Shown: piece by piece, positions 50,461 to 60,220 of the stretch
How the letters are laid out: every line of letters starts with the position of its first letter
How positions within the stretch are numbered: the stretch's first letter is position 1
From: Marinifilum breve
GTDB lineage: Bacteria; Bacteroidota; Bacteroidia; Bacteroidales; Marinifilaceae
NCBI RefSeq assembly: GCF_003202155.1
Contig: NZ_QFLI01000005.1
Location: 248,001-312,000, forward strand
Length of the DNA stretch: 64,000 nucleotides
Reading direction: 5' to 3'
The notes under the pieces: model-generated
The model's input: only the letters and a program-made list of their open reading frames with translations
What the model was told of the DNA's origin: nothing
Databases searched by the model: none
Program-made: the position numbers and the translations under genes

Positions 50461-51852
50461 ATGAAGAACATTTACCGAAAGTATCTCATGGTATTGAGTG
50501 CTGTTTTTACCTGCTTTGCATCCTATGCGCAGGAAGAGAATATGGTGCTTAACCCCAGTTTCGAAGAGTATGAGAAATGCCCCGAAAGCTACACCTTTAT
50601 GGATAAAACCCACAAGTTGATTCCGCATTGGACCTATCCATCATTTACCACGCCCGATTATTTTAATGCATGTAGCAAAGGAGAAGTAGGCGTACCCGAT
50701 AATTTTGCAGGCTACAGCAAAGCCAAAACTGGCAAAGGCTATATGGGTGCCATTCTTAGTGGAAGCAATCGCAATTTTAGGGAGTATTTTCAAGGAACTT
50801 TAAGCAGCCCTATGATTGAGGGGCAGAAATATTGCGTTTCCTTTTGGTACAAATTGGCATCGGGAAGTAAGTTTGCGGTTGACCAGTTGGGCATTCATTT
50901 TTCTGAAACCAAAGTGGCCAACGGCAACAAAAGCCATTTGACTTTTAAAGCTCACCTGAGCAATAAGGCAGGCCTGTTTTTAGACAATACCGAAGAGTGG
51001 GCCCAGTTCTGTATGGTTTATACTGCCCAAGGTTACGAGGAGTACTTTATTGTAGGAAACTTTAAGAACTACGAAAACACCAACTACGTGGTTACCGGTC
51101 GCGATACCAAGAACAAAAAAGGCAAAGAATACGCTTACTACTTTTTCGACGATTTTGAGATTCGTCCCCTGGTGGATTGTACCTCATGTGCATGTGTTCC
51201 CAAAGGATTGGAGACCGTGGTGATCGATTCTTCGTACACAGGAGGTAAAAATCCGGTAACGGGCCAAATCAGTAAAATTATAAACGATGGTGTAATTAGT
51301 TTGGTAATATCTGGCGGACAGCCTCCTTATCATATCGATTGGAGCAACGGTTCGAAAGACATCACAAAATTGACCAATCTGCAGGCGGGTACCTATACTT
51401 ATCACGTAAGTGACCAAAACAATTGCCACTCGCAAGGGAGCATTACTTTCGTAGAGCCTGAATTGCCTAAGGATTTGTTTACCGAAGAGCTGAGACAAAT
51501 TGAAGAAGGGGCTGCCCTGATTCTCGACAATATCTTTTTTGAATTCAACAAAAGTACACTCTTGCCTACTTCTTTTGAGGAGCTCGACAAGGTGGCCAAT
51601 TTCCTAAAAGAAGGAATGGTGAGCCAGATTCAGATTAGCGGACATACCGATAACAAAGGCTCCGATGAATTGAACGAGGGTTTAAGTCAGCGACGTGCCG
51701 AATCGGTGGTGAAGTATCTTGTTGGCAAGGGAATCGATCCCAATAGAATGAAAGCGGCTGGCTACGGAGCTTCAAGACCTATAGATACCAACCAAACCGA
51801 CGACGGACGCTCGAAGAATCGCCGTGTGGAATTTTTAGTCTTAAAAAAATAA
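50461..51852 (+). CDS. OmpA family outer-membrane protein with SprB-like repeat
   Basis: The 463-aa protein has a signal peptide (MKNIYRKYLMVLSAVFTCFASYAQ), an N-terminal carbohydrate-binding-like beta domain, a SprB-type repeat (ISGGQPPYHIDWSNGSKDITKLTNLQAGTYTYHVSDQNNCHSQGSITF) and a C-terminal OmpA peptidoglycan-binding domain (FEFNKSTLLPTSFEELDKVANFL, ISGHTDNKGSDELNEGLSQRRAESV, GYGASRPIDTNQTDDGRSKNRRVEF). It should tie the cell surface or outer membrane to peptidoglycan. The promoter at 50391-50421 rules out the longer start at 50407. Confidence 0.9.
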   Translation: MKNIYRKYLMVLSAVFTCFASYAQEENMVLNPSFEEYEKCPESYTFMDKTHKLIPHWTYPSFTTPDYFNACSKGEVGVPDNFAGYSKAKTGKGYMGAILSGSNRNFREYFQGTLSSPMIEGQKYCVSFWYKLASGSKFAVDQLGIHFSETKVANGNKSHLTFKAHLSNKAGLFLDNTEEWAQFCMVYTAQGYEEYFIVGNFKNYENTNYVVTGRDTKNKKGKEYAYYFFDDFEIRPLVDCTSCACVPKGLETVVIDSSYTGGKNPVTGQISKIINDGVISLVISGGQPPYHIDWSNGSKDITKLTNLQAGTYTYHVSDQNNCHSQGSITFVEPELPKDLFTEELRQIEEGAALILDNIFFEFNKSTLLPTSFEELDKVANFLKEGMVSQIQISGHTDNKGSDELNEGLSQRRAESVVKYLVGKGIDPNRMKAAGYGASRPIDTNQTDDGRSKNRRVEFLVLKK

Positions 51853-51879
51853 GCCCCTACTTACCGATTACTATTCAGT

Positions 51880-51895
51880 CCCGATAGCTATCGGG
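51880..51895. repeat. CCCGATAGCTATCGGG palindrome
   Basis: A perfect 16-bp palindrome after the OmpA gene. The same core appears inside MITE-like copy 2 (about 46377-46393). Confidence 0.75.
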
Positions 51896-51982
51896 AGCGC
51901 CTTTAGAGCGTTTCACTTCTAAAGCCCTTTCGAATATGTATCGGCATTATACCGGCTCATTTTAATATATAAATGGTATAAC

Positions 51983-53998
51983 ATGAATACAAAATATATC
52001 AATACACTCATCCTGTTCATGCTGATCTCGATGCTTGGCATGGCACAAAATCCCAAAAGGATATTCAACAATTCATTATTTAAAGGCATGGAAGCTCGGG
52101 CCACAGCCGATATCGATGCTGAGCTCGACAAGGCCAAAGCAAATTTCGAGAAAGTGCTGGTAAAAGAGCCTGATTCGCGAATGGCAAACATCGGACTGGC
52201 GGCCCTTTACGCTGTCGATAAATATTCGCGCAAAGATTACTTTAAAGCCTTTGCCTATTTTCAGAAAGCTTACGATGCAAAGCCAGCCTTTACTGCCGAC
52301 GAGAAAGAGGTTTTAAATCTGCTGTTTTTTAGACAAGACAAAAGACGCAAGAACCGCCCCATTGATAAAAACATGGAGTGGGAATATCTGCACCTGGAAG
52401 ACAAGTTGATTAAATTCGTGAGGGAGGAGAACAATGCCGAGCATGCCAAGCGATTCTTGAAAGAATTTCCCGATTCGAAATACAAAACCAATGTGGCCCA
52501 CATTTTAACTTACATTAAATTTCGCGAGGCCGAGAAGCAAAATACCGTGGATGCCTTTAATCAATTCTTAAACGATTATCCTGAATCGGCTCAGGTTGGG
52601 ATTACAACAAAACTGCGAAACAATTTGGCTTACCAAAATGCAATGGGTAAAGGAACGCTGCAAGACCTGCGCGATTTTGTGAGCAATTATCCCGAGGCAC
52701 AGCAAGTAAATAAGGTGAGAAAACAAATGGCAGACATGGCTTTTAAAGAGGCAGCTGCTACAAAAACCCTGGAGGCCATCGACAAGTATATTGCCGACTT
52801 TCCCAATTCATCGAAAATTGCTGCGGCCAAATTGTTAAAGAAGCAATTGCTTTTCGAATGGGCCAAAAGTGTAAACAGCCTCGAGGCTTACAACCAATTT
52901 GTGTCTTTATACCCCGAAGGAAAACAGTTTGTCGATATTTTTAATTTAAAGGCCAGCATATTGGGCGATGAGATTTCGAAAGACTTTCCCGAGGAAAATT
53001 ACCTCTTTGTAAAAGGATTCGACAATCAGGAGTTTAACGATTTTGGAGGTGGAATTGCCACTCGCCCCAATGGTGAATTGGTGGTAGTATCGGCCACACC
53101 CAAAGCCGAAGGCGAAATGTACGATTCCTGGATTTTAGGTCTGGATGCCAATGGAAAAATGCTTTGGAACAAGATGCTGGGAAATCCTTTCGACGACATG
53201 GTAAACAAGATTAGCGTAAGTGCGCAGAACGAAATTTATGTGGCAGGCATTACCAATGCCATTGTTGATAGTGTGGCAGGACAGGCATGGATGTACAAGC
53301 TATCCGCCAATGGGCAGAACCTATTCAACCAAAAGGTGAGCTTGGCCGAAGCGCTCGATTTTGTGGTGTACCCCGATAATCAGATTTTAATTGCCGGATA
53401 TACCCAAAACACCCAAGACTCCTTGTTCACCCCTGCCTTGGTAAAGCTAAATGCCGATGGTAAAAAACTATGGTCGCGCAATTATACCAACAAGGGCAAA
53501 GTGTATGCTTTAACCAGCGATACCGATTCGAACACTGCTTTTGCTGCAGCCGGAAACTGGATTTTTGCCATCAACCAGGCGGGTTATTTACAATGGGACA
53601 TTCTATTGCCCGAGAATCAGCAGGCCACTGCCGTGGGTATGAATGCCAAGAAGCAAGTTCTCTTTGCAGGATCAACGGACAATGCAGCCTTTGCCGCAGC
53701 TTACGACAGCTCTGGTAAAAAACTTTGGGATTCGCCCCTAAAGCTTACAGGCGATGGCATGCCCGAGCACATTGTGGCATTTGCCGATAACACTTTCGTG
53801 ATTGCTGGTACCTACAATAACAAAATTAAACTGGTACAAATTGATGATGCAGGCTCTGTAAAAAGTGAAAAGGAATTCAGCCTGCCACAAGGTGTAAAAC
53901 TAAACGACATCACGCTTACCGATGGCAGCTCTGTAGCCATTAGTGCTAGCCGTTTAGGAGATAAGGCGGATTTGATTGTGTTTACATTGAGTTTTTAA
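51983..53998 (+). CDS. secreted protein with helical repeats and C-terminal beta-propeller
   Basis: The 671-aa protein has a short signal (MNTKYINTLILFMLISMLGMAQ), a TPR-like helical region over about residues 30-330 with several spaced FLNDYPES/FVSNYPEA/YIADFPNS units, and a C-terminal half with beta-propeller-like strands (GLDANGKMLWNKMLG, KLNADGKKLWSRNYT, QAGYLQWDILLP). Such proteins are outer-membrane or periplasmic scaffolds of unknown partner. It follows the OmpA gene on the same strand and may be functionally linked with it. Confidence 0.78.
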   Translation: MNTKYINTLILFMLISMLGMAQNPKRIFNNSLFKGMEARATADIDAELDKAKANFEKVLVKEPDSRMANIGLAALYAVDKYSRKDYFKAFAYFQKAYDAKPAFTADEKEVLNLLFFRQDKRRKNRPIDKNMEWEYLHLEDKLIKFVREENNAEHAKRFLKEFPDSKYKTNVAHILTYIKFREAEKQNTVDAFNQFLNDYPESAQVGITTKLRNNLAYQNAMGKGTLQDLRDFVSNYPEAQQVNKVRKQMADMAFKEAAATKTLEAIDKYIADFPNSSKIAAAKLLKKQLLFEWAKSVNSLEAYNQFVSLYPEGKQFVDIFNLKASILGDEISKDFPEENYLFVKGFDNQEFNDFGGGIATRPNGELVVVSATPKAEGEMYDSWILGLDANGKMLWNKMLGNPFDDMVNKISVSAQNEIYVAGITNAIVDSVAGQAWMYKLSANGQNLFNQKVSLAEALDFVVYPDNQILIAGYTQNTQDSLFTPALVKLNADGKKLWSRNYTNKGKVYALTSDTDSNTAFAAAGNWIFAINQAGYLQWDILLPENQQATAVGMNAKKQVLFAGSTDNAAFAAAYDSSGKKLWDSPLKLTGDGMPEHIVAFADNTFVIAGTYNNKIKLVQIDDAGSVKSEKEFSLPQGVKLNDITLTDGSSVAISASRLGDKADLIVFTLSF

Positions 53999-54035
53999 AC
54001 AATGCGTCTTAATCTTTGTTTTTAATGATAACAGA

Positions 54036-54055
54036 AAAGCCCCACTTGGGGCTTT
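54036..54055. terminator. hairpin between convergent genes
   Basis: AAAGCCCCA pairs with GGGGCTTT around a short loop. It stands between the propeller gene and the end of the defence operon. Confidence 0.75.
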
Positions 54056-54062
54056 CTTGAAA

Positions 54063-54683
54063 TTAAACAGTAGCTGCACCAATTTCTTTAATGATATTCT
54101 GCAGTTCTTTCATCGCATCTTCAATAGACTCCTCATCAAATGAGATGTATTCATGAGATACATTTTCAAAATCATATATTCCAACTTGTACTTTATTCGT
54201 TGGCACACCAAATTCGTCTGCATAAAACTTTTGTAATACAGGGAATCTTAATTCTTGAGCCCAAATATCACTTTCTTGGTTCTTCCAAACCACCGTTATA
54301 GCATATCCTCCATTTCTAGTTCGATCAATCCTAAAGATTTCACCTGTTAATAAAAAATCTCCGGCAATATTAAACTCTATGTTTTTATGGAAGTCTTGAA
54401 AAACTAAATTCTGTTGTTGATAATTTAATTCATATTTAGGATATCTATCATACAACTCTCCTATTTTTTTCAGATTCGCTTTGTTATTATTAAAAGCTCC
54501 CAAACAATAGGCTTCGAAAGTATTGGCCACTTGACCAATTGACACTCCTGGGACATGAAAAGGCTTTAATTTATACTCCCAATTTCTGGCAATGGAATTA
54601 CTACCTCTCTGACCTTTTCCTAATTCAAAAACCGATGTAGGATTCCTTCTAACTGTTTCTAAAATTCGATGTGAAATTCTCAT
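54063..54683 (-). CDS. 206-aa protein of unknown function at the end of the RADAR-type operon
   Basis: No family was recognised. The protein is soluble with no signal peptide or membrane segment and is predicted to be mixed alpha/beta. Visible traits are a basic N-terminus (MRISHRILETVRRNPTSVFELGKGQRGSNSIARNWEYKL) and an acidic helical C-terminus (SFDEESIEDAMKELQNIIKEIG). It starts 29 bp after the RdrB-like gene on the same strand and has no promoter of its own, so it is co-transcribed. Known RADAR accessories are membrane proteins (SLATT or Csx27-like); this one is not. Its position suggests a regulator, inhibitor or effector of the system, which is inference. Confidence 0.7.
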   Translation of the reverse strand: MRISHRILETVRRNPTSVFELGKGQRGSNSIARNWEYKLKPFHVPGVSIGQVANTFEAYCLGAFNNNKANLKKIGELYDRYPKYELNYQQQNLVFQDFHKNIEFNIAGDFLLTGEIFRIDRTRNGGYAITVVWKNQESDIWAQELRFPVLQKFYADEFGVPTNKVQVGIYDFENVSHEYISFDEESIEDAMKELQNIIKEIGAATV

Positions 54684-54712
54684 AAGACAAATTTTAAATT
54701 AATAATCAATTA

Positions 54713-57379
54713 TTATTCTTGCTTAAAACTCATTTCTAATCCCATTTGCCTTATGCGATCTAACCAGTCATATATCATAGCTGGTTTGTAGATCTTCTTC
54801 CCATCTTCATCTTCCATTTTCTCTAAGGCCAATGCCATTAAAGCATATTCATTTTCCAAGTAGGTATTAAATACACCTTGATCATCTGTATTTATAGAGA
54901 CAAACAACTGTGGACAATTCTGCAATTTCTGTGGATCTAACTCCAAACCCAAATTGTAGAAATTCACCAATGGATGTTTATCGTATCGCTTGAAAGTGCC
55001 GATTAAGTAATTCGATGATGGATTGGTTTCTATCCCCAAATGTTTCTCAGCTACCTCTAATTGAAAATGTTTCTGCACCGATTCCACCACCTTGATGTAT
55101 TCATTCTTTACTTCAAAACGTTTGATCTTTGCTCCCTTATTCTTTGCTTCTACATCAAAATGATAGAGATAATACAGCTTATTTACCATTCCCACCTTAC
55201 GTTTTGCCCCTCCATCAGGATAAACTTCATTAACCGCACATCGCTGCCAAAAGGTAATATTTTGATGTTCTTTAAATTTACCATCTGAACTATATAATGT
55301 CGGATCATCACCTCTTAACTTCCATCCCTCATAATACAATTCAGGAGAAACATCCTGCAAATCTTTTTCATGTCCGTAAATTTCATTGAATAGCGTTCGA
55401 AACTCCCATTGCAAATAACTTGCATAAGAGGCATGTTCGTGAAGATTGTACTTGTTAATTCTTGAGATCAACCATGAAATATTATCCAGATGCCATTGCT
55501 TTGGCAGCATCAAATCTTTGTGTTTCCCTTCGTAATATTCCCGAGGATTGATTCCCAAAGCCAATGCATGTCCCAAACGATCCCCCTCTTCAAGGTTCAA
55601 AAATTTAATGGCTTCATCTATTGCTCTCAACCCATCTACCACATCGTAGAAATCCTCGCCAGCATGGAAAGTTGCCTTTAAAACAGGCATGTCTTTCTTC
55701 TCTCTCAACTGATCGAATCGACCATCCAAACGCTGATATTTTAAAAAGCGATAGGCCTGTGCGAAAGCTTCTGGTCTACATGAAAATTCTGAAGAAGCAG
55801 CATCAATACCATAAATGCGTTTTGCGGCTTGATTGATACCATTGCGCAATGCCACCAAAGCTTGAGCTTGTACCTTAACCTGTTGCCTAACTTTGGAATC
55901 TCTAGATGTCAAACTATTCATCAATTTCTCGATTTCTTTTTTAGTCTTTACCTTATCGTCCTTCTTAATAAAATGAGGTACGTAAAAGAAATCCTCTTTC
56001 TTTTCTTCTCCATTCTTTTCATATCTCTTTAGAAATTCATTGATATGCGAGTGATTTGGATCTGAGAAGATTTTAGAGTTACATGCCTTATCCAAACTAT
56101 TAAGAATTTCTCGATTCTCATACTTTGAATTTTGAGGAGGAATTCGAGTTTCAAAACTTTCTATTGCCTGATTGTCTTTAGACGTTTGTACAGCCATACA
56201 ATTTAAAGCCTTCAGATATATTTCTCTTTTGTTTGTAAGAAACATCTTCTTCCTATTCTGATAATTCTGAAAGTTAGAAAACCCGACATTCTTATTTACC
56301 TGTATCATCTCTTCTCTAAACTTCGATTTGATCAACAAGTAGGCATAGAATAGATCTGCATATGGTAAGAAATTTTTGTTCCCTTGAAAATAAGCTTGAA
56401 AACAATCGTATAAGAATTTTCTTTCTCCACATAGCAAAATGTTACCATTAAAATTTTGTTCATGAATATTCTTGGGAATACAATAATCAGGAATCCCAAC
56501 TTCCACACTAGGATCTATCAGCTTCCCAAACAAAATTCTATTGCTGTTGATTTCTCTTTGCAAATCATTCACATTTGAAATCATGCTCAAACCATCAGGA
56601 TCTGTTTTCGAATTCAAAAGAACTTCCAAATTCTTATTGGAGAATAATTTTTCATTGTGTTTGACTCCTTGAAGTATTTGGAATAAAAATAGACGAATGT
56701 ATGCCGCCTTTAATACCAATACATACAAATCCGATCGTTCCGCATTGGTACCATAACTTGTTTCAGGCTCTAATTTTCCTTTTTCCAGAAAATCTTTAAA
56801 ATCCTTTTTGCGATTAGTTACTCGGTTCATCAAAGCAATCCATGTTATCTGACTATGAGGTGCAGACCCTTGCAAATGGAAGTGATTTTCCGCCACTCCC
56901 TTTTCCAGCATTACTTTTAATCGATGATTATTGGTACTCAAGACAGGGCGCCAAGCAAAAAAAGTTCTCTGATGCCTTGATACTTTATCCCTCTGCGCTA
57001 AAAAGCAAGTAGTCAACAAATCCTCTCCAACCAAATGTGACAATTCTCTCCAGCGTAATAATTGGGGATAGTCCACAGCCAAATCATGACCAATCTGCTT
57101 TAAAGTATTCTTTCCAAACTCATGTAATAAGCCAAATACTGAAACTTTCCCTGTATCAGCATCCAATGCCCAATCTTCTTGAACCTTCTGCCATACATTC
57201 CCTAACTCATTGTGGGAATAATAATCTAAATGGTAGAAAACTTGGCTTTGATTTTCATCTGTTTTCCATGCAGATTCAACCAAGTTATCTGATCTCCTTA
57301 AATTGAAATAGGAATTTATCGCTTGGTTAGGTAGTAATTTGCGAAAAAGAATATCTATAGTTGCTCTTAGATTATTCAT
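54713..57379 (-). CDS. RdrB-like divergent adenosine deaminase of a RADAR system
   Basis: The 888-aa protein carries scattered adenosine-deaminase-fold motifs: H166-F-H168-L-Q-G-S (metal site HxH), H572-A-G-E-D (second metal/catalytic region), RLGHALALG and IETNPSSN, and N-T-D832-D833-Q (metal Asp). Normal adenosine deaminases are about 350 aa; the large size matches RdrB, the subunit that converts adenosine to inosine in RNA or nucleotides in RADAR phage defence. Its start is immediately after the stop of the RdrA-like ATPase gene. The order HNH - rdrA - rdrB - unknown forms one operon. Confidence 0.88.
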   Translation of the reverse strand: MNNLRATIDILFRKLLPNQAINSYFNLRRSDNLVESAWKTDENQSQVFYHLDYYSHNELGNVWQKVQEDWALDADTGKVSVFGLLHEFGKNTLKQIGHDLAVDYPQLLRWRELSHLVGEDLLTTCFLAQRDKVSRHQRTFFAWRPVLSTNNHRLKVMLEKGVAENHFHLQGSAPHSQITWIALMNRVTNRKKDFKDFLEKGKLEPETSYGTNAERSDLYVLVLKAAYIRLFLFQILQGVKHNEKLFSNKNLEVLLNSKTDPDGLSMISNVNDLQREINSNRILFGKLIDPSVEVGIPDYCIPKNIHEQNFNGNILLCGERKFLYDCFQAYFQGNKNFLPYADLFYAYLLIKSKFREEMIQVNKNVGFSNFQNYQNRKKMFLTNKREIYLKALNCMAVQTSKDNQAIESFETRIPPQNSKYENREILNSLDKACNSKIFSDPNHSHINEFLKRYEKNGEEKKEDFFYVPHFIKKDDKVKTKKEIEKLMNSLTSRDSKVRQQVKVQAQALVALRNGINQAAKRIYGIDAASSEFSCRPEAFAQAYRFLKYQRLDGRFDQLREKKDMPVLKATFHAGEDFYDVVDGLRAIDEAIKFLNLEEGDRLGHALALGINPREYYEGKHKDLMLPKQWHLDNISWLISRINKYNLHEHASYASYLQWEFRTLFNEIYGHEKDLQDVSPELYYEGWKLRGDDPTLYSSDGKFKEHQNITFWQRCAVNEVYPDGGAKRKVGMVNKLYYLYHFDVEAKNKGAKIKRFEVKNEYIKVVESVQKHFQLEVAEKHLGIETNPSSNYLIGTFKRYDKHPLVNFYNLGLELDPQKLQNCPQLFVSINTDDQGVFNTYLENEYALMALALEKMEDEDGKKIYKPAMIYDWLDRIRQMGLEMSFKQE

Positions 57380-60196
57380 TTATTTTACAATTAATTTACT
57401 AGCAAGTCCTCTTAATAATGCCTGGCTAATCTCAATCTCTAGATTCTCAATAAGGCTTCTATCATCAGATTCAAACTCTATTTCTAATTCTTTTAACTCC
57501 GTAAGATAATCTATTAGATCATATATTTTGGATTCGTCATTTAACTCTACTGGAGATTCTGCTATATCATAATCTGTTTCTATTCCTTGAAAATCTTCTA
57601 TGAATTCATCTTTAAACTCAATTGTTAACTCTTCAATTAGATCAGAATCAATTTCATCAATCACATCTGAGAGAACTCTTAATAAATTCCCTGACCTCAT
57701 GTCATGAAGAGTATTCATAAAAACATGACTTCTAAATTGCTCTCTACTATACTTTAATGTATTTTTAATTGTCTTACTTATGAACCTTCTATATCCTGTA
57801 TAAGTTTTTGCTTTAGTATTTAATGATTGTTTAATAAAATTATTAAGCTCTTTAATAATTAAAATATATGGAGCTTCCCCTTTTTCTTCAACTCTCAATT
57901 CATTAATTAGCTGTTTTAAATCATCATCAGCATTATTTACTCCTTTCATGACTGGGTGAGAAGTAAAACTCTCAACTATAAAATTACCCCATACATTTCC
58001 TTCTGTAACATCTTTAATACGATGTTCTAATTTTGAATAAAATCCTTTTACTATCTCAAAATAGCTTATTGTGGATGCAAAATTCTTATAGTATAACGCG
58101 TTAACATCTAATATTGAATCTAGTAAATCTATACTATAAATAGGTAGGATTGAAACATAACCTAATTCAAACCATGATTTCATATCAATAGTTCCACTAT
58201 CGGCATCGTTTATAACCTTTATTTCATCACTATAAAATTGTGAAACTACAGGCATTAAAATATCAAAAAATGCTTTCTGAATATTATTAACTGTTTCATC
58301 GAATATAGTAGAATAAACTGACTCAAAAGGACGTTTAAACTCCTCATGTCCAAAGTGATTAATAAAATAATGAAGCAATTCAACATTTTTTATCTCAACT
58401 TTGTTTAACTCTTGATTTCCATACTTCCTAGTTTTTAGCAATGAGTAGTTTATTTTAAAATGCTGCCTAGACAATAATCTATAATTACTTCTTCCATTTC
58501 TATTAGCTACTGCAATAGTTTCATTTTGAATAAAATTAGTTTCAAAATTATTTACAAAACCATTTATTAAACAAATCGTGTTCCTATGCTTTTTTTCAAC
58601 AATTAAATCATCAATAATATATGATGAGTATTTAATTTTAAAAATCAGATATAATAATTTATCCTCAGCAGAGTTATGCATACTAATCAAAGATTTAAAA
58701 AATTTAATAACATCTCCGATAGATATATTCGCATAATTATTGCTCTTATCTATTACCTTAATAAATGCTGTTCCTATTGACTCACTGTTAGGAACAGCTT
58801 TGTAAAGAGCCTCAATATCACTATTAGCCTTTGTCTTTCTAGTTTTTGCAAAATCAATATGATATTTATTTATCACTTTACTTATGACGAATTGATTCTT
58901 TTGTGAGAAATCAATTCTATCCAGCTCTTTTAGTAAATTTTTATATTCTTCTGATAGATTAACCGTAGCCCAATATTCGGTAAGGTATGTATTAAACTTA
59001 CTCAAATTTGATTTCAATATTCTTCTATTATTCTCATCTGGATTAAGATGCAAAGGAACTATCGTATCTAATCTATCAAGGAAATGAAGCAAATGTTTTA
59101 ATTCTCTTATTGTTTCTGGAACTATCAAGGGAGATTCATTTCTATTTGCAACTAATATAATACCTGTTTTTTCATAAATTTCTTCTAATACAAATTCCTC
59201 AATACCTTTAACTTCCCCATTGATTTTAATTAGATTAGTGTTATTAGAAAATTTTAAATTTGGGAGGTAAAGTCTATTTTTCTCTGGAATAAATTTTGAA
59301 GTGAATCTAGTTGCGATATAGTGATATTCATTAGTATCCATATCATTCTGATACTCTAATGGCATTTTATCCATTATATCATTCTTCTTAGCTTGATTTA
59401 AGAGTTCAATATTTACAGCCATTAATATTACCACCTTAGGTATCATTAAATATTTACGAATCTGTTCTGCCATTTCTGCAACAGCTTCTACATTTAAATC
59501 AAAATCATCAATGGCGATCACTAAAATAGATTCTCTTTCACTATTTGAAATAAACTTAAGATATAAATTAACTAACTCCTTAAAATTATTTCTCAGATTA
59601 GCACCACATGCTAATTTACTTAAAGTTTCTAAAGCTTCTCCATCATATTTTTTACCATTTTTCCTTACTGTTTGTAAATTCTCATACACTTTTTCAAAAG
59701 CTTCAAGTAATTCACGTTTTTCATTCAATTTTTTATTTGAATCTAAATCTTTCAACTCATTTTCAAATGATAAAAAAAGTTGTGCCAAAATAATTTCAAA
59801 AATATTTTCACCCTTCTCGAACATTGATGGGTCTATTACCTCCAGACTTTTAAAATTGAAATCCGATAATTTTAATTCATCATTAACCTTTACAGTCTTA
59901 ATGTATTCCGCATCATTTATATTAATTAAACTTCGGGCATAAGTAATCATAGCTGAGCTCTTTCCCGTTCCTCTTTCACCACAAAAAGAAATTATATTAT
60001 TATACTCATTTTCTTGATTTACAAAAAAATGACTCTTTTGTTTTGATACTTTGGGATCAAGTTTGAGAATATCTGCAGTTACTTGTGCAGCTCTATTAAA
60101 TATATCTTTAAAAAAGGATTCTTCTAATTTATTCGGTTCATCGATCTTAATTTTAAACTCTTCCTGTAAATCTATTTGTAACAAATTATTGCTCAT
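57380..60196 (-). CDS. RdrA-like ATPase of a RADAR system
   Basis: The 938-aa protein has an ATPase core near its N-terminus: Walker A GERGTGKSS at residues 73-81 and Walker B ILVIAIDDFD at 224-233, with HxxR-like QIRKYLMIPKVVILMAV following. The rest is a long helical region without recognised domains. Size, single N-terminal AAA-like core and pairing with the RdrB-like gene one base downstream match RdrA, which forms a ring that recruits RdrB in RADAR. Base composition is much more AT-rich than the window average and than RdrB, suggesting foreign origin. Confidence 0.85.
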   Translation of the reverse strand: MSNNLLQIDLQEEFKIKIDEPNKLEESFFKDIFNRAAQVTADILKLDPKVSKQKSHFFVNQENEYNNIISFCGERGTGKSSAMITYARSLININDAEYIKTVKVNDELKLSDFNFKSLEVIDPSMFEKGENIFEIILAQLFLSFENELKDLDSNKKLNEKRELLEAFEKVYENLQTVRKNGKKYDGEALETLSKLACGANLRNNFKELVNLYLKFISNSERESILVIAIDDFDLNVEAVAEMAEQIRKYLMIPKVVILMAVNIELLNQAKKNDIMDKMPLEYQNDMDTNEYHYIATRFTSKFIPEKNRLYLPNLKFSNNTNLIKINGEVKGIEEFVLEEIYEKTGIILVANRNESPLIVPETIRELKHLLHFLDRLDTIVPLHLNPDENNRRILKSNLSKFNTYLTEYWATVNLSEEYKNLLKELDRIDFSQKNQFVISKVINKYHIDFAKTRKTKANSDIEALYKAVPNSESIGTAFIKVIDKSNNYANISIGDVIKFFKSLISMHNSAEDKLLYLIFKIKYSSYIIDDLIVEKKHRNTICLINGFVNNFETNFIQNETIAVANRNGRSNYRLLSRQHFKINYSLLKTRKYGNQELNKVEIKNVELLHYFINHFGHEEFKRPFESVYSTIFDETVNNIQKAFFDILMPVVSQFYSDEIKVINDADSGTIDMKSWFELGYVSILPIYSIDLLDSILDVNALYYKNFASTISYFEIVKGFYSKLEHRIKDVTEGNVWGNFIVESFTSHPVMKGVNNADDDLKQLINELRVEEKGEAPYILIIKELNNFIKQSLNTKAKTYTGYRRFISKTIKNTLKYSREQFRSHVFMNTLHDMRSGNLLRVLSDVIDEIDSDLIEELTIEFKDEFIEDFQGIETDYDIAESPVELNDESKIYDLIDYLTELKELEIEFESDDRSLIENLEIEISQALLRGLASKLIVK

Positions 60197-60220
60197 ATCT
60201 TATTCTTGTTATTTAAGTCA

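Noticed and set aside
54713-57379. Housekeeping adenosine deaminase
   Set aside because: The motifs are there, but the protein is two to three times too long and is paired with a large ATPase, which fits RdrB.
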